A DNA stretch of 5,637 nucleotides, taken from the NCBI GenBank assembly GCA_037446075.1, contig JBBIJH010000178.1:1-5637 (forward strand). Direction: 5' to 3'. The notes under the pieces were generated by a model. It was not told the DNA's origin, ran no database searches, and was given only the letters and a program-made list of their open reading frames with translations. Both the position numbers and the translations under genes were made by a program. Positions 1 through 5,637 of the stretch are shown in pieces. Each line of letters starts with the position of its first letter. Position 1 is the first letter of the stretch. Source of the DNA: JBBIJH01 sp037446075. GTDB taxonomy: Bacteria; Bacteroidota; Ignavibacteria; UBA10030; JAHEZR01.

Positions 1-302
1 AGAGCTTTGGTATTTCTGCCCTGGAGGCGATGGCGTGCGGAGTGCCCGTAATCTCCTCAAGCGTGGGAGTACTACCAGAATTGATTGTTCACGGCCAGAC
101 GGGTTACATTGCAGAGATCGGGGATGTCAAACGGATGGCAAAGTACTCCGTGGAGCTTCTAACGAATGAGGCGAAGCATCGTCTCTTCAGTATCGCTGCG
201 CGAGAGAGAGCCGTCGAAATGTTCGACGCTGAAAAGGTGGTTGATCAATACGAGGACTACTATCGGAGGGTGCTGGCAGCGAAATCCGTGACCGCTAAGT
301 AG
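1..302 (+). CDS. bshA: GT4-family glycosyltransferase, C-terminal part, probably BshA (N-acetyl-glucosaminyl L-malate synthase); 5' end cut by window
   Basis: Only the last 99 codons are present; codons are read from base 3, and bases 1-2 end a split codon. The visible protein begins SFGISALEAMACGVPVISS, the sugar-nucleotide-binding signature of GT4 retaining glycosyltransferases. The split codon ends in AG, so it could be GAG, supplying the first Glu of the family's E-x7-E motif; the second Glu is at 24-26. A Gly-rich 'VGVLPELIVHGQTGYI' segment follows, then a helical tail ending 'VVDQYEDYYRRVL'. A 'GDVKRMAKYSVELL' stretch plus a 'QYE..Y..VL' ending matches what I recall of BshA, which joins UDP-GlcNAc to L-malate in the first cytoplasmic step of bacillithiol synthesis. 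Other GT4 enzymes share the core motif, so the BshA assignment is inference. The gene ends in TAG and converges on the helicase gene after 54 bases. No bshB or bshC gene is visible. Confidence 0.72.
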   Translation, partial: SFGISALEAMACGVPVISSSVGVLPELIVHGQTGYIAEIGDVKRMAKYSVELLTNEAKHRLFSIAARERAVEMFDAEKVVDQYEDYYRRVLAAKSVTAK

Positions 303-356
303 ATTCTGGATAAACGCCGAGGATTTCTGACAGAGATTCTTGAAGGAGAGGTTGAA

Positions 357-2639
357 TCACAGGAGTTTCAGGTTCGCATATTTCAGCATCAGGTGTTTCT
401 GACCGTAGTGTTCGAATTTTACAACTGCTTTCGCGCTCTCCCCTCGGCCGGTGAGGAGCAAGACCTGCCCTCTGCCGAAACTTTCGTGCTCGACGATACA
501 CCCGACTTTGATTCTTTTCGCGCCTGTTGAATCCCGTCTAAGAACGGCTGCACGATCGGATCCTTCCTGGTGGAAATCCTGTTCGATAGCCGGGACGTAC
601 TCCCTCTCGATGGAGTACAGACGGCTGGACTCGGCTCCCCTGGTTCTCTCTGCTTCCCGGCGCGGGTGCCCTCTCCTCTTTGCACTTCCTCTCTCGAAAT
701 GCAGAAGCTCAGGAGAAATCTCATCCAGAAAACGCGATCGCACCGGAAAGGTAACCTCCCCATACCGGACTCGGCTCTGCGTGTAGGTGAGAAACAATTT
801 TCGCATCGTCCTGGTCATGCCCACATAGAACAGCCGTCTCTCTTCCTCAAGCTCCACTCGATCGATTTCCGCCGGGTAGAATGGAAGGAGACCCTCCTCA
901 AGGCCCGCGATGAAAACCACCGGGAACTCCAGCCCTTTCGCGCTGTGTAGCGTCATGAGCGTGACGGCATTTCTTTCTTCGATCCACGTATCAATGTCAC
1001 TGATGAGGGAAACCTCCTCCAGAAAATTTGCAAGAGTGCCGAGTCCTCCATCGCGAGAGAATTCTGTAATTGCCGAAAGTAGTTCCTGAACGTTCTCCCA
1101 TCTGGCCATCGCTTCCGGAGTTCCTTCGCTCTTGAACTCTCTTAGGATTCCCAAATCATCAACTAACGCTCGTGCAAGCTCACTGGCGGAGATTTGTAGT
1201 TTCAGTTGAGCGTACTTCGTTAGCAGATTGGCAAATTGCTGGAGGTTGCTTTGCATCCTTCCGCTGAATTCCCTGATCAGCTTATTTTCGAGAAGCACCT
1301 CAAAAAGGGTTTTATCGTATCTGGTAGCGAGGGAGCGGAGCTTCTGTACAGTGGTCGCCCCAATACCTCGAGGAGGGTAGTTGATGATACGAAGTAGAGA
1401 CTCATCATCCCGCGGATTCACAATGACTTTCAGGTAGGCAAGGATATCTTTGATTTCCTTCCTCTTGTAGAATTCAACCCCTCCAACAATCGTGTAAGGG
1501 ATGCCGCTTCGTCTCAGGCCATCTTCCAGCGATCGAGATTGAGCATTCGTCCGATAGAGGATGGCAAAGCTCTTAAGATCCAGCTTCAACTTTACACTCA
1601 GGTGCTGAATTCGCTCCGCGATCTGGTAGCCTTCATCCTTTTCATCCTCACACTCGAGAACTGTAATCGACTCCCCCATAGGATTGGTCGTCCAGAGATT
1701 CTTCTGGATCTGCTCACGATTTTTCTTGATGACTTGGTCCGCCGCTGCGAGGATCATCCTCGACGAACGGTAGTTCTGCTCCAACCGAAACACCTTGCAG
1801 TCCGGATAATCCTTCTCAAAATCAAGGATATTCCGAATGTCCGCCCCGCGGAAACTGTAGATGCTCTGGGCGTCATCGCCCACGACGCACACGTTCCTGT
1901 GGTCAGCGGCCAGATTCTGGATCAGGAAATACTGTGCCCGGTTCGTATCTTGATATTCGTCGACGAGGATATACTTGAACCGATGCTGGTACTTTTCCAA
2001 CGTCTGTGGATGCCGCTCGAACAGCTCGATCGGTTTGATGAGGAGGTCGTCGAAATCCATCGCATTGTTCGCACGGAGTTTCTTGTCGTACTCTTCGTAC
2101 ACTTGGGCCGTGGTCTCCTCGAAGAGATCCCCGGCGCGACGACGGTACTCGCGCGGAGAGATTACTTGATTCTTCATGAGACTGATGCGCGCACGGATGG
2201 CGTGTGGGTTGAATTGCTGCTGCGGTATCCCCAGCGATCCCATAATACTCTTGATGAGGCTCAAGCTATCATCCGAATCGTAGATTGTGAAGTTCCGGCC
2301 AAACCCGATCTTCTGACTCTCTACGCGAAGGATTCGGGCAAAGATGGAGTGAAACGTACCCATCCAGACCTCCTGGCTTTTCGGCCCGACGAGGTCGACG
2401 ATCCGGCTCTTCATCTCCTTCGCTGCCTTGTTCGTGAATGTCAGGGCCAGGATTTCATAAGGCCGCACGCCAAGTGAAATCAGATAAGCAACGCGGTACG
2501 TCAGAGCGCGGGTTTTCCCGGAGCCAGCCCCTGCGATGATCATGACCGGTCCTTCGGCGGCCTGAACAGCAGCAAGTTGAGCCGGATTGAGGTCCTTCAG
2601 GAATGGGGTTGAAGAATCGGGACTAAGTCCTGCGGGCAT
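357..2639 (-). CDS. ATP-dependent 3'-5' DNA helicase, UvrD/PcrA family (superfamily 1A)
   Basis: A complete 760-residue protein, slightly longer than typical UvrD/PcrA (about 720-750). The helicase motifs appear in order. Q motif is LNPAQLAAV at 17-25. Walker A is AGAGSGKT at 36-43. Motif Ia is LALTFTNKAAKEM at 64-76. Motif Ic is around MGTFHSIF at 93-100. Motif II is VDEYQDTN at 226-233, with the DE pair for Mg-ATP hydrolysis. Motif III is VVGDDAQSIYSFRGA at 252-266. Motif IV is EQNYRS at 287-292. Motif V is VTLMTLHSAKGLEF at 559-572. Motif VI is RRLFYVGMTR at 601-610. Residues about 376-550 fit the 2B domain. An Arg/Glu-rich linker (about 648-708) leads to a PcrA-type C-terminal Tudor-like domain (about 709-760, ending LKYANLKLL), which in PcrA/UvrD contacts RNA polymerase. 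Family role: unwinding in nucleotide-excision and mismatch repair, and removal of RecA or stalled polymerase. The start is the first ATG in frame; an in-frame TGA lies about 21 codons upstream. No strong Shine-Dalgarno precedes it. It could be named uvrD or pcrA; the C-terminal domain favours PcrA-like. Confidence 0.96.
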   Translation of the reverse strand: MPAGLSPDSSTPFLKDLNPAQLAAVQAAEGPVMIIAGAGSGKTRALTYRVAYLISLGVRPYEILALTFTNKAAKEMKSRIVDLVGPKSQEVWMGTFHSIFARILRVESQKIGFGRNFTIYDSDDSLSLIKSIMGSLGIPQQQFNPHAIRARISLMKNQVISPREYRRRAGDLFEETTAQVYEEYDKKLRANNAMDFDDLLIKPIELFERHPQTLEKYQHRFKYILVDEYQDTNRAQYFLIQNLAADHRNVCVVGDDAQSIYSFRGADIRNILDFEKDYPDCKVFRLEQNYRSSRMILAAADQVIKKNREQIQKNLWTTNPMGESITVLECEDEKDEGYQIAERIQHLSVKLKLDLKSFAILYRTNAQSRSLEDGLRRSGIPYTIVGGVEFYKRKEIKDILAYLKVIVNPRDDESLLRIINYPPRGIGATTVQKLRSLATRYDKTLFEVLLENKLIREFSGRMQSNLQQFANLLTKYAQLKLQISASELARALVDDLGILREFKSEGTPEAMARWENVQELLSAITEFSRDGGLGTLANFLEEVSLISDIDTWIEERNAVTLMTLHSAKGLEFPVVFIAGLEEGLLPFYPAEIDRVELEEERRLFYVGMTRTMRKLFLTYTQSRVRYGEVTFPVRSRFLDEISPELLHFERGSAKRRGHPRREAERTRGAESSRLYSIEREYVPAIEQDFHQEGSDRAAVLRRDSTGAKRIKVGCIVEHESFGRGQVLLLTGRGESAKAVVKFEHYGQKHLMLKYANLKLL

Positions 2640-2821
2640 GAGTAGTCCAGCTATAAGAGGTCCGCGTGCAAGATATCGCCGGCCAGAATGAAGCGCAAGA
2701 TCTTTAAGTCAGGTAGCCCAGAATCATCTCTCTCTGCGTTTGGAGAACCCAAATATCTCCGGAGCGTCAAACCCGAGATCGCTTCCGGGTTGAAGGAGCA
2801 GAAATGACAATCACGAATCAA
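2640..2821. other. Spacer between the alkyltransferase and helicase genes
   Basis: This 182-base gap separates the ogt stop from the helicase start, both on the minus strand. It holds a short inverted repeat (2770-2791) with no following T-tract. The ogt reading frame stays open for 56 sense codons after its TGA, ending in TAG at 2651-2653. A weak sigma70-like pair, TTGCGC at 2693-2698 and TATCTT at 2670-2675 with 17-base spacing on the minus strand, could serve the helicase gene, but it matches consensus poorly and the likely lineage may use other promoter elements. I see no tRNA, riboswitch or convincing small gene here. Confidence 0.5.
2770..2791. repeat. Short inverted repeat downstream of ogt (6-bp arms)
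   Basis: AACCCG at 2770-2775 is the reverse complement of CGGGTT at 2786-2791, with a 10-base loop. In minus-strand RNA a G-U pair could extend the stem by one. It lies about 30 bases past the ogt stop, where a 3'-end hairpin would be expected. The minus strand continues into TGACGC, so the U-tract of an intrinsic terminator is missing. It may be a weak 3' hairpin or chance. Confidence 0.3.
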
Positions 2822-3331
2822 TCACAGAATTAACGCTCCTTCCAGACGAAGTAGGAACTCCTTTGTCTTGACGCCCGCGGAATAACCCGTCAATGAGCCA
2901 TCGGAACCTATCACCCGGTGGCACGGGATGACGATCGGTAATGGATTCGACGCTACAGCGCGCCCAACCGCTTGATATCCCCTCGGAACGCCGACTCTTC
3001 GAGCAAGCTGCTTGAATGTGACCGTCGTCCCATATTGGATCTTCTTAAGCTCACTCCACACACGAATCTGGAATGGCGTCCCGGTTTGGTCTAGAGAACA
3101 ACGGAACTTCACCAGCTTTCCGTTCAGGTAACGCGTAAGCTCATCAATGATCTCCCGGTTCTTGGTTCGATTGTCCACAACCTCGTCTTCCGAGAAATGC
3201 TTGACCAGCCATCGAAGGAAATCCTTCTTTGTCTCCTTGGGAATGCTAATCTTGCATACTCCCCTATCTGTCGAGGCTACATAAACAGGCCCTATCAAGG
3301 AATCGAAAGATGTACAATAGACAGTGGGCAT
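2822..3331 (-). CDS. ogt: Methylated-DNA--[protein]-cysteine S-methyltransferase (O6-alkylguanine-DNA alkyltransferase)
   Basis: A 169-residue protein, the usual size for stand-alone bacterial Ogt/MGMT. It repairs O6-alkylguanine in DNA by moving the alkyl group irreversibly to its own cysteine. The N-terminal ribonuclease-H-like domain covers about 1-80. The C-terminal winged-helix domain begins near PFQIRVWSEL (86-95). The active-site motif PCHRV is at 136-140, with nucleophile Cys137 and the neighbouring His138. The Asn hinge is Asn129 in 'ASNPLPIVIPCHR'. The C-terminal helix KEFLLRLEG (157-165) is typical. Counting back from Cys137 against human MGMT, the positions of Tyr114 and Arg128 hold Phe106 and Gln120, which is notable because both contact DNA during base flipping. 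The start matches the family's N-terminus, but no clear Shine-Dalgarno is present. It lies 57 bases after acs on the same strand, so co-transcription is plausible. The call rests on the catalytic motif and full-length fit; the choice between the symbols ogt and mgt is arbitrary. Confidence 0.94.
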   Translation of the reverse strand: MPTVYCTSFDSLIGPVYVASTDRGVCKISIPKETKKDFLRWLVKHFSEDEVVDNRTKNREIIDELTRYLNGKLVKFRCSLDQTGTPFQIRVWSELKKIQYGTTVTFKQLARRVGVPRGYQAVGRAVASNPLPIVIPCHRVIGSDGSLTGYSAGVKTKEFLLRLEGALIL

Positions 3332-3373
3332 GATCTTTGAGAGGATAGATCGAAGGTAACGCTGAGCAGGAGG

Positions 3374-3383
3374 TGCGATCGCA
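3374..3383. repeat. 10-bp perfect palindrome TGCGATCGCA between acs and ogt
   Basis: TGCGATCGCA is self-complementary and sits in the 57-base acs-ogt gap, five bases past the acs stop. It contains GCGATCGC, the core of the cyanobacterial HIP1 repeat, but I noticed only this copy and nothing else suggests a cyanobacterium. It could be a small binding site or chance. Confidence 0.25.
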
Positions 3384-3388
3384 GGTGA

Positions 3389-5350
3389 CTATTCTTCCTC
3401 CTCAGCCCTCAGTCGCTCAAGAACCGAAAAGTCCTCCAGCGTCGTGACATCTCCGACCGTTTCACTGCCCGCGGCGATCTCGCGCAAGAGCCGGCGCATG
3501 ATCTTTCCACTTCTGGTCTTCGGGAGTGCCTCTGTAAAGCGAATGTCATCTGGCTTCGCCAGCGCTCCAATTTCCTTGGCCACGTGTTGACGGAGCTCCT
3601 CCTTCAATTCAGGGGTAGGAGTCGTGCCACCTTCCAGTGTGACAAAGGCGCAGATTGCCTGACCCTTCAGCTCATCCGGTCGGCCCACCACGGCAGCTTC
3701 TGCTACGGACGGATGACTAACTAGCGCGCTCTCAACTTCCATCGTTCCCAATCGATGTCCTGCCACATTGATGACATCATCGACTCTTCCCATGATCCAG
3801 ATATAGCCGTCCTCGTCCTTTCTGGCACCGTCGCTCGTAAAGTACATACCTTTGATCTCTGACCAATACTGTCTCTTGTATCGTTCTGGGTCCCCGTGGA
3901 TCGTCCGCAACATGGCAGGCCATGGTTTCTTGATCACCAGATAGCCACCTTGATTCGGTGGCACAGATTTCCCTTCCTTATTCACAACGTCCGGGACAAT
4001 TCCTGGGAACGGCAATGTGGCAGTCCCCGGTTTCGTGGGCGTTGCACCAGGAAGTGGGGTGATCATGATCATCCCGGTTTCTGTCTGCCACCATGTATCC
4101 ACGATGGGACAGCGGCCTTTCCCGATGATCTCGTTGTACCACATCCAAGCCTCGGGGTTGATAGGCTCTCCCACCGTTCCGAGCAGTCGCAGGCTACTCA
4201 GGTCATGCTTCAGTGGCCAGTGTTCGCCCCACTTGATAAAAGCTCTGATTGCCGTGGGCGCAGTGTAGAAGATGTTGATCCTGTACTTTTCAACGATCGA
4301 CCAAAAGCGGTCTGGCTCGGGATAATTGGGTGCTCCCTCGTACATCACGGTTGTTCCACCGTTCAGAAGTGGACCATAAACGATGTAACTGTGCCCCGTC
4401 ACCCATCCGATATCGGCCGTGCACCAGTAGATATCGTCGTCCTTTAGGTCGAAGATCCATTTTGTCGTGATGTAAACTCCAGTTTGGTAGCCACCCGTTG
4501 TATGGACCACCCCTTTTGGCTTTCCCGTTGTCCCGCTCGTGTACAGGATGTAGAGAGGATGTTCCGCGTCGAGTTTCTCCGCCTCGCAGTCGGGTGAGGC
4601 AGTAGCCATTAGTTCCGACCACCACCAATCACGGCCTGATTCCATCCGGACTTCTGCCCCAGTTCGCCGGAACACCACAACGTTTTGGACAGAGGAGGTT
4701 GATTGGAGCGCCTCATCTACGTTGGCTTTCAACGGAACAATTCCTCCCCGTCGATTTCCTCCGTCCGCAGTGATCACCAGCTTAGACTGTGAATCGTTAA
4801 TCCGATCCTTGACGGCATCGGCACTGAATCCACCGAACACCACGCTGTGCGTGGCACCAATTCGTGCGCACGCTAACATGGCAATCGGCAGTTCCGGCAC
4901 CATCGGCATGTAGATCGTAACACGATCACCTTTCTTGATCCCCAATCCCTTTAATACGTTCGCAAACTTGCAAACCTCGCGATGCAGATCTTGATACGTC
5001 AGCACCCGTTGATCTCCTGGTTCTCCCTCCCAAATGATGGCGGCCTTCGTTCTTCGCCAGCCTGAGATATGTCGGTCAATGCAGTTGTACGAGATGTTTG
5101 TTCTGCCGCCCACAAACCACTTTGCAAAGGGATATTTCCAGTCGAGAACTTTCGTCCACTTTTTGTACCAAGTAAGCTCATCGGCGATCTTCCCCCAGAA
5201 TTTTTCTAGGTCAGTCACGGATTGAGAATAGATTCTTCTATACTGAGCAAAACTCTTAATGTAGGCCTGTTCGCTAAATTGCGGACTAGGCCTAAAGATT
5301 CGGTTCTCTTTCAGAACCGACTCAATGTCTCCGGAAGAAGCAACGGGCAT
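3389..5350 (-). CDS. acs: Acetyl-CoA synthetase (AMP-forming acetate--CoA ligase)
   Basis: A complete 653-residue protein, the standard Acs length (about 650). It activates acetate with ATP to acetyl-AMP, then forms acetyl-CoA in the cytoplasm, allowing acetate scavenging. An ACAS_N-type region covers about 30-90 (FAQYRRIYSQSVTDLEKFW at 34-52). The P-loop is YTSGTTGKPKG at 270-280. The WVTGHSY segment is at 316-322. GTVGEP at 391-396 and DTWWQTETG at 418-426 carry acetate-pocket residues; Trp421 corresponds to Salmonella Acs Trp414, the residue that restricts substrates to acetate. The A7-A8 region runs from YFTSDGARKDEDGY to GRVDDVINVAGHR (503-533). The A10 motif PKTRSGKIMRR (610-620) contains Lys616, equivalent to the lysine whose acetylation switches Acs off, so post-translational control is possible. 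A GAGGAG Shine-Dalgarno supports the chosen ATG. It follows the exporter gene by 50 bases and precedes ogt by 57. I see no truncation or frameshift. Confidence 0.97.
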   Translation of the reverse strand: MPVASSGDIESVLKENRIFRPSPQFSEQAYIKSFAQYRRIYSQSVTDLEKFWGKIADELTWYKKWTKVLDWKYPFAKWFVGGRTNISYNCIDRHISGWRRTKAAIIWEGEPGDQRVLTYQDLHREVCKFANVLKGLGIKKGDRVTIYMPMVPELPIAMLACARIGATHSVVFGGFSADAVKDRINDSQSKLVITADGGNRRGGIVPLKANVDEALQSTSSVQNVVVFRRTGAEVRMESGRDWWWSELMATASPDCEAEKLDAEHPLYILYTSGTTGKPKGVVHTTGGYQTGVYITTKWIFDLKDDDIYWCTADIGWVTGHSYIVYGPLLNGGTTVMYEGAPNYPEPDRFWSIVEKYRINIFYTAPTAIRAFIKWGEHWPLKHDLSSLRLLGTVGEPINPEAWMWYNEIIGKGRCPIVDTWWQTETGMIMITPLPGATPTKPGTATLPFPGIVPDVVNKEGKSVPPNQGGYLVIKKPWPAMLRTIHGDPERYKRQYWSEIKGMYFTSDGARKDEDGYIWIMGRVDDVINVAGHRLGTMEVESALVSHPSVAEAAVVGRPDELKGQAICAFVTLEGGTTPTPELKEELRQHVAKEIGALAKPDDIRFTEALPKTRSGKIMRRLLREIAAGSETVGDVTTLEDFSVLERLRAEEEE

Positions 5351-5354
5351 GGAT

Positions 5355-5360
5355 CTCCTC
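5355..5360 (-). promoter_or_regulatory. Shine-Dalgarno site of acs
   Basis: The minus strand reads GAGGAG four bases before the acs ATG. It fixes the start of acs and is the only strong ribosome-binding site among the three complete genes here. Confidence 0.7.
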
Positions 5361-5361
5361 G

Positions 5362-5381
5362 GAATTGTGTCTACTCAATTC
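5362..5381. repeat. Inverted repeat in the acs leader (6-bp arms, 8-base spacer)
   Basis: GAATTG at 5362-5367 is the reverse complement of CAATTC at 5376-5381. The repeat sits one base upstream of the acs Shine-Dalgarno. It could be a small operator, or an A/U-rich leader hairpin beside the ribosome-binding site. The arms are short and A+T-rich, so chance is a real possibility. Confidence 0.35.
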
Positions 5382-5400
5382 AGGGTAAGTTAGAATTCAC

Positions 5401-5637
5401 CTACTGGTGAATGAGTCCGGTGACGAGTTCGTAACCGAGGTAACCTGCAAAGATGAGAAGCAAGTAACCTGCAAGGACAGTCAATCGATGAAGCGTTTCA
5501 GGCTTTACGGATGCGCTTCGCTCATGGAAGAATTTCAACAAAACATAGAACCAAGTCGCTGCACCCACGCCCACGCCGATCGAAAAGAACAAGTTGTCAA
5601 TCCATTCTGTAATGATTAGTTTAGATGCCTGAATGAT
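5401..5637 (-). CDS. Probable LysE-family exporter, C-terminal part; 5' end cut by window
   Basis: The frame is open from the window edge to TAG at 5401-5403, giving 78 residues; the N-terminus lies beyond the window. Two hydrophobic segments are visible: FFSIGVGVGAATWFYVLL (about residues 17-34) and LTVLAGYLLLIFAGYLGYEL (about 52-71). A charged loop, FHERSASVKPETLHR, joins them. A Gly-rich helix with Ala-Thr-Trp, a basic loop, then a final helix resembles the end of LysE/RhtB inner-membrane exporters of amino acids. The family call rests on this end alone, so another small membrane protein is possible, and the substrate cannot be inferred. A TTG at 5590-5592 reads as an internal leucine, not a start, because the frame continues upstream through hydrophobic sequence. 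It is 50 bases ahead of acs on the same strand and may share its transcript. Confidence 0.6.
   Translation of the reverse strand: MIQASKLIITEWIDNLFFSIGVGVGAATWFYVLLKFFHERSASVKPETLHRLTVLAGYLLLIFAGYLGYELVTGLIHQ
5440..5474. repeat. Pair of 11-bp direct repeats (GTAACCTGCAA) within the exporter gene
   Basis: GTAACCTGCAA occurs at 5440-5450 and 5464-5474, offset by 24 bases (8 codons). Each copy lies over codons for Ala-Gly-Tyr-Leu in the last predicted membrane helix, so the repeat is in frame and gives the 'AGYL...AGYL' pattern. It most likely reflects helix composition or a small internal duplication. Confidence 0.5.

Noticed and set aside
303..356. Possible bidirectional terminator between the convergent glycosyltransferase and helicase genes
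   Set aside because: I looked for a G+C-rich stem with a T-tract on either strand and found only a trivial TCTGACAGA repeat.
451..950. Overlapping open frames of 111 and 126 codons opposite the 3' part of the helicase gene
   Set aside because: Both are antisense to the helicase's motif VI and C-terminal domain, overlap each other, and have composition unlike a real protein.
1539..2477. A 312-codon plus-strand open frame opposite the helicase gene
   Set aside because: It is in exact codon register with the helicase, so its stops could arise only from sense TTA, CTA or TCA codons, which are absent from this stretch. The opposite strand encodes an intact helicase with conserved motifs, so this is a shadow frame.
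2670..2698. Sigma70-like promoter TTGCGC-17-TATCTT for the helicase on the minus strand
   Set aside because: It matches only 3 of 6 and 4 of 6 consensus bases and the likely lineage may use a different promoter consensus. Too weak to list as a feature.
2822..2824. TGA of ogt as selenocysteine or a reassigned codon
   Set aside because: The protein ends at the family's normal C-terminus, no SECIS-like stem was apparent directly after the TGA, and the helicase also stops correctly at a TGA.
2793..2833. Mini-ORF on the plus strand: AAGGAG then ATG at 2804, nine codons (MTITNQSQN)
   Set aside because: The ribosome-binding site is good, but nine codons antisense to the end of ogt, with no promoter or downstream plus-strand gene to regulate, is most likely chance.
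3368..3374. Perfect AGGAGGT on the plus strand in the acs-ogt gap
   Set aside because: The only nearby frame (GTG at 3385) runs about 20 codons antisense to acs before a stop. No plus-strand gene follows, so it is not a functional ribosome-binding site.
3896..4447. A 183-codon plus-strand open frame opposite acs
   Set aside because: The acs frame is complete and highly conserved across this stretch, while the plus-strand translation shows no recognisable domain, only scattered Cys, His and Trp. Treated as a shadow.

Overview
The window is compact bacterial chromosome: five protein genes, two of them cut by the window edges, and no mobile element, RNA gene, CRISPR array or long empty stretch that I can see. 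It looks like a core metabolic and repair region, not an accessory island. I found no convincing undescribed system.

Organism: G+C looks close to half by eye. The helicase has wording I associate with the Bacteroidota/Chlorobiota/Ignavibacteriota side of the UvrD/PcrA family: the GDDAQSIYSFRGA motif, an 'FHSIFARILR...FTIYDSDDSLSLIK' stretch and an 'LEQNYRSS' motif. The BshA-like glycosyltransferase fits, because bacillithiol-type thiols are known from Bacteroidota, Chlorobi and relatives as well as Firmicutes. This placement is from memory of family sequences, not a search, and is only moderately confident.

Layout: (1) 1-302, plus strand, holds the C-terminal end of a GT4 glycosyltransferase, probably BshA. 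(2) 303-356 is a short convergent gap with no clear terminator. (3) 357-2639, minus, is a full-length UvrD/PcrA helicase with all superfamily 1A motifs and the PcrA-type C-terminal domain. (4) 2640-2821 is a 182-base spacer with a short inverted repeat and an open in-frame continuation of the preceding gene. (5) 2822-3331, minus, is an O6-alkylguanine-DNA alkyltransferase with the PCHR active site but changes at two DNA-contact positions. (6) 3389-5350, minus, is a full-length acetyl-CoA synthetase. (7) 5401-5637, minus, is the C-terminal end of a probable LysE-family exporter.

How the genes work together: the four minus-strand genes read exporter, acs, ogt, uvrD. Gaps of 50 and 57 bases make co-transcription of the first three plausible; the 182-base gap before uvrD could hold its own promoter. 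The alkyltransferase and helicase form a loose DNA-repair pair. Acetyl-CoA synthetase is central carbon metabolism with no evident functional link to them. The BshA-like gene is convergent and separate.
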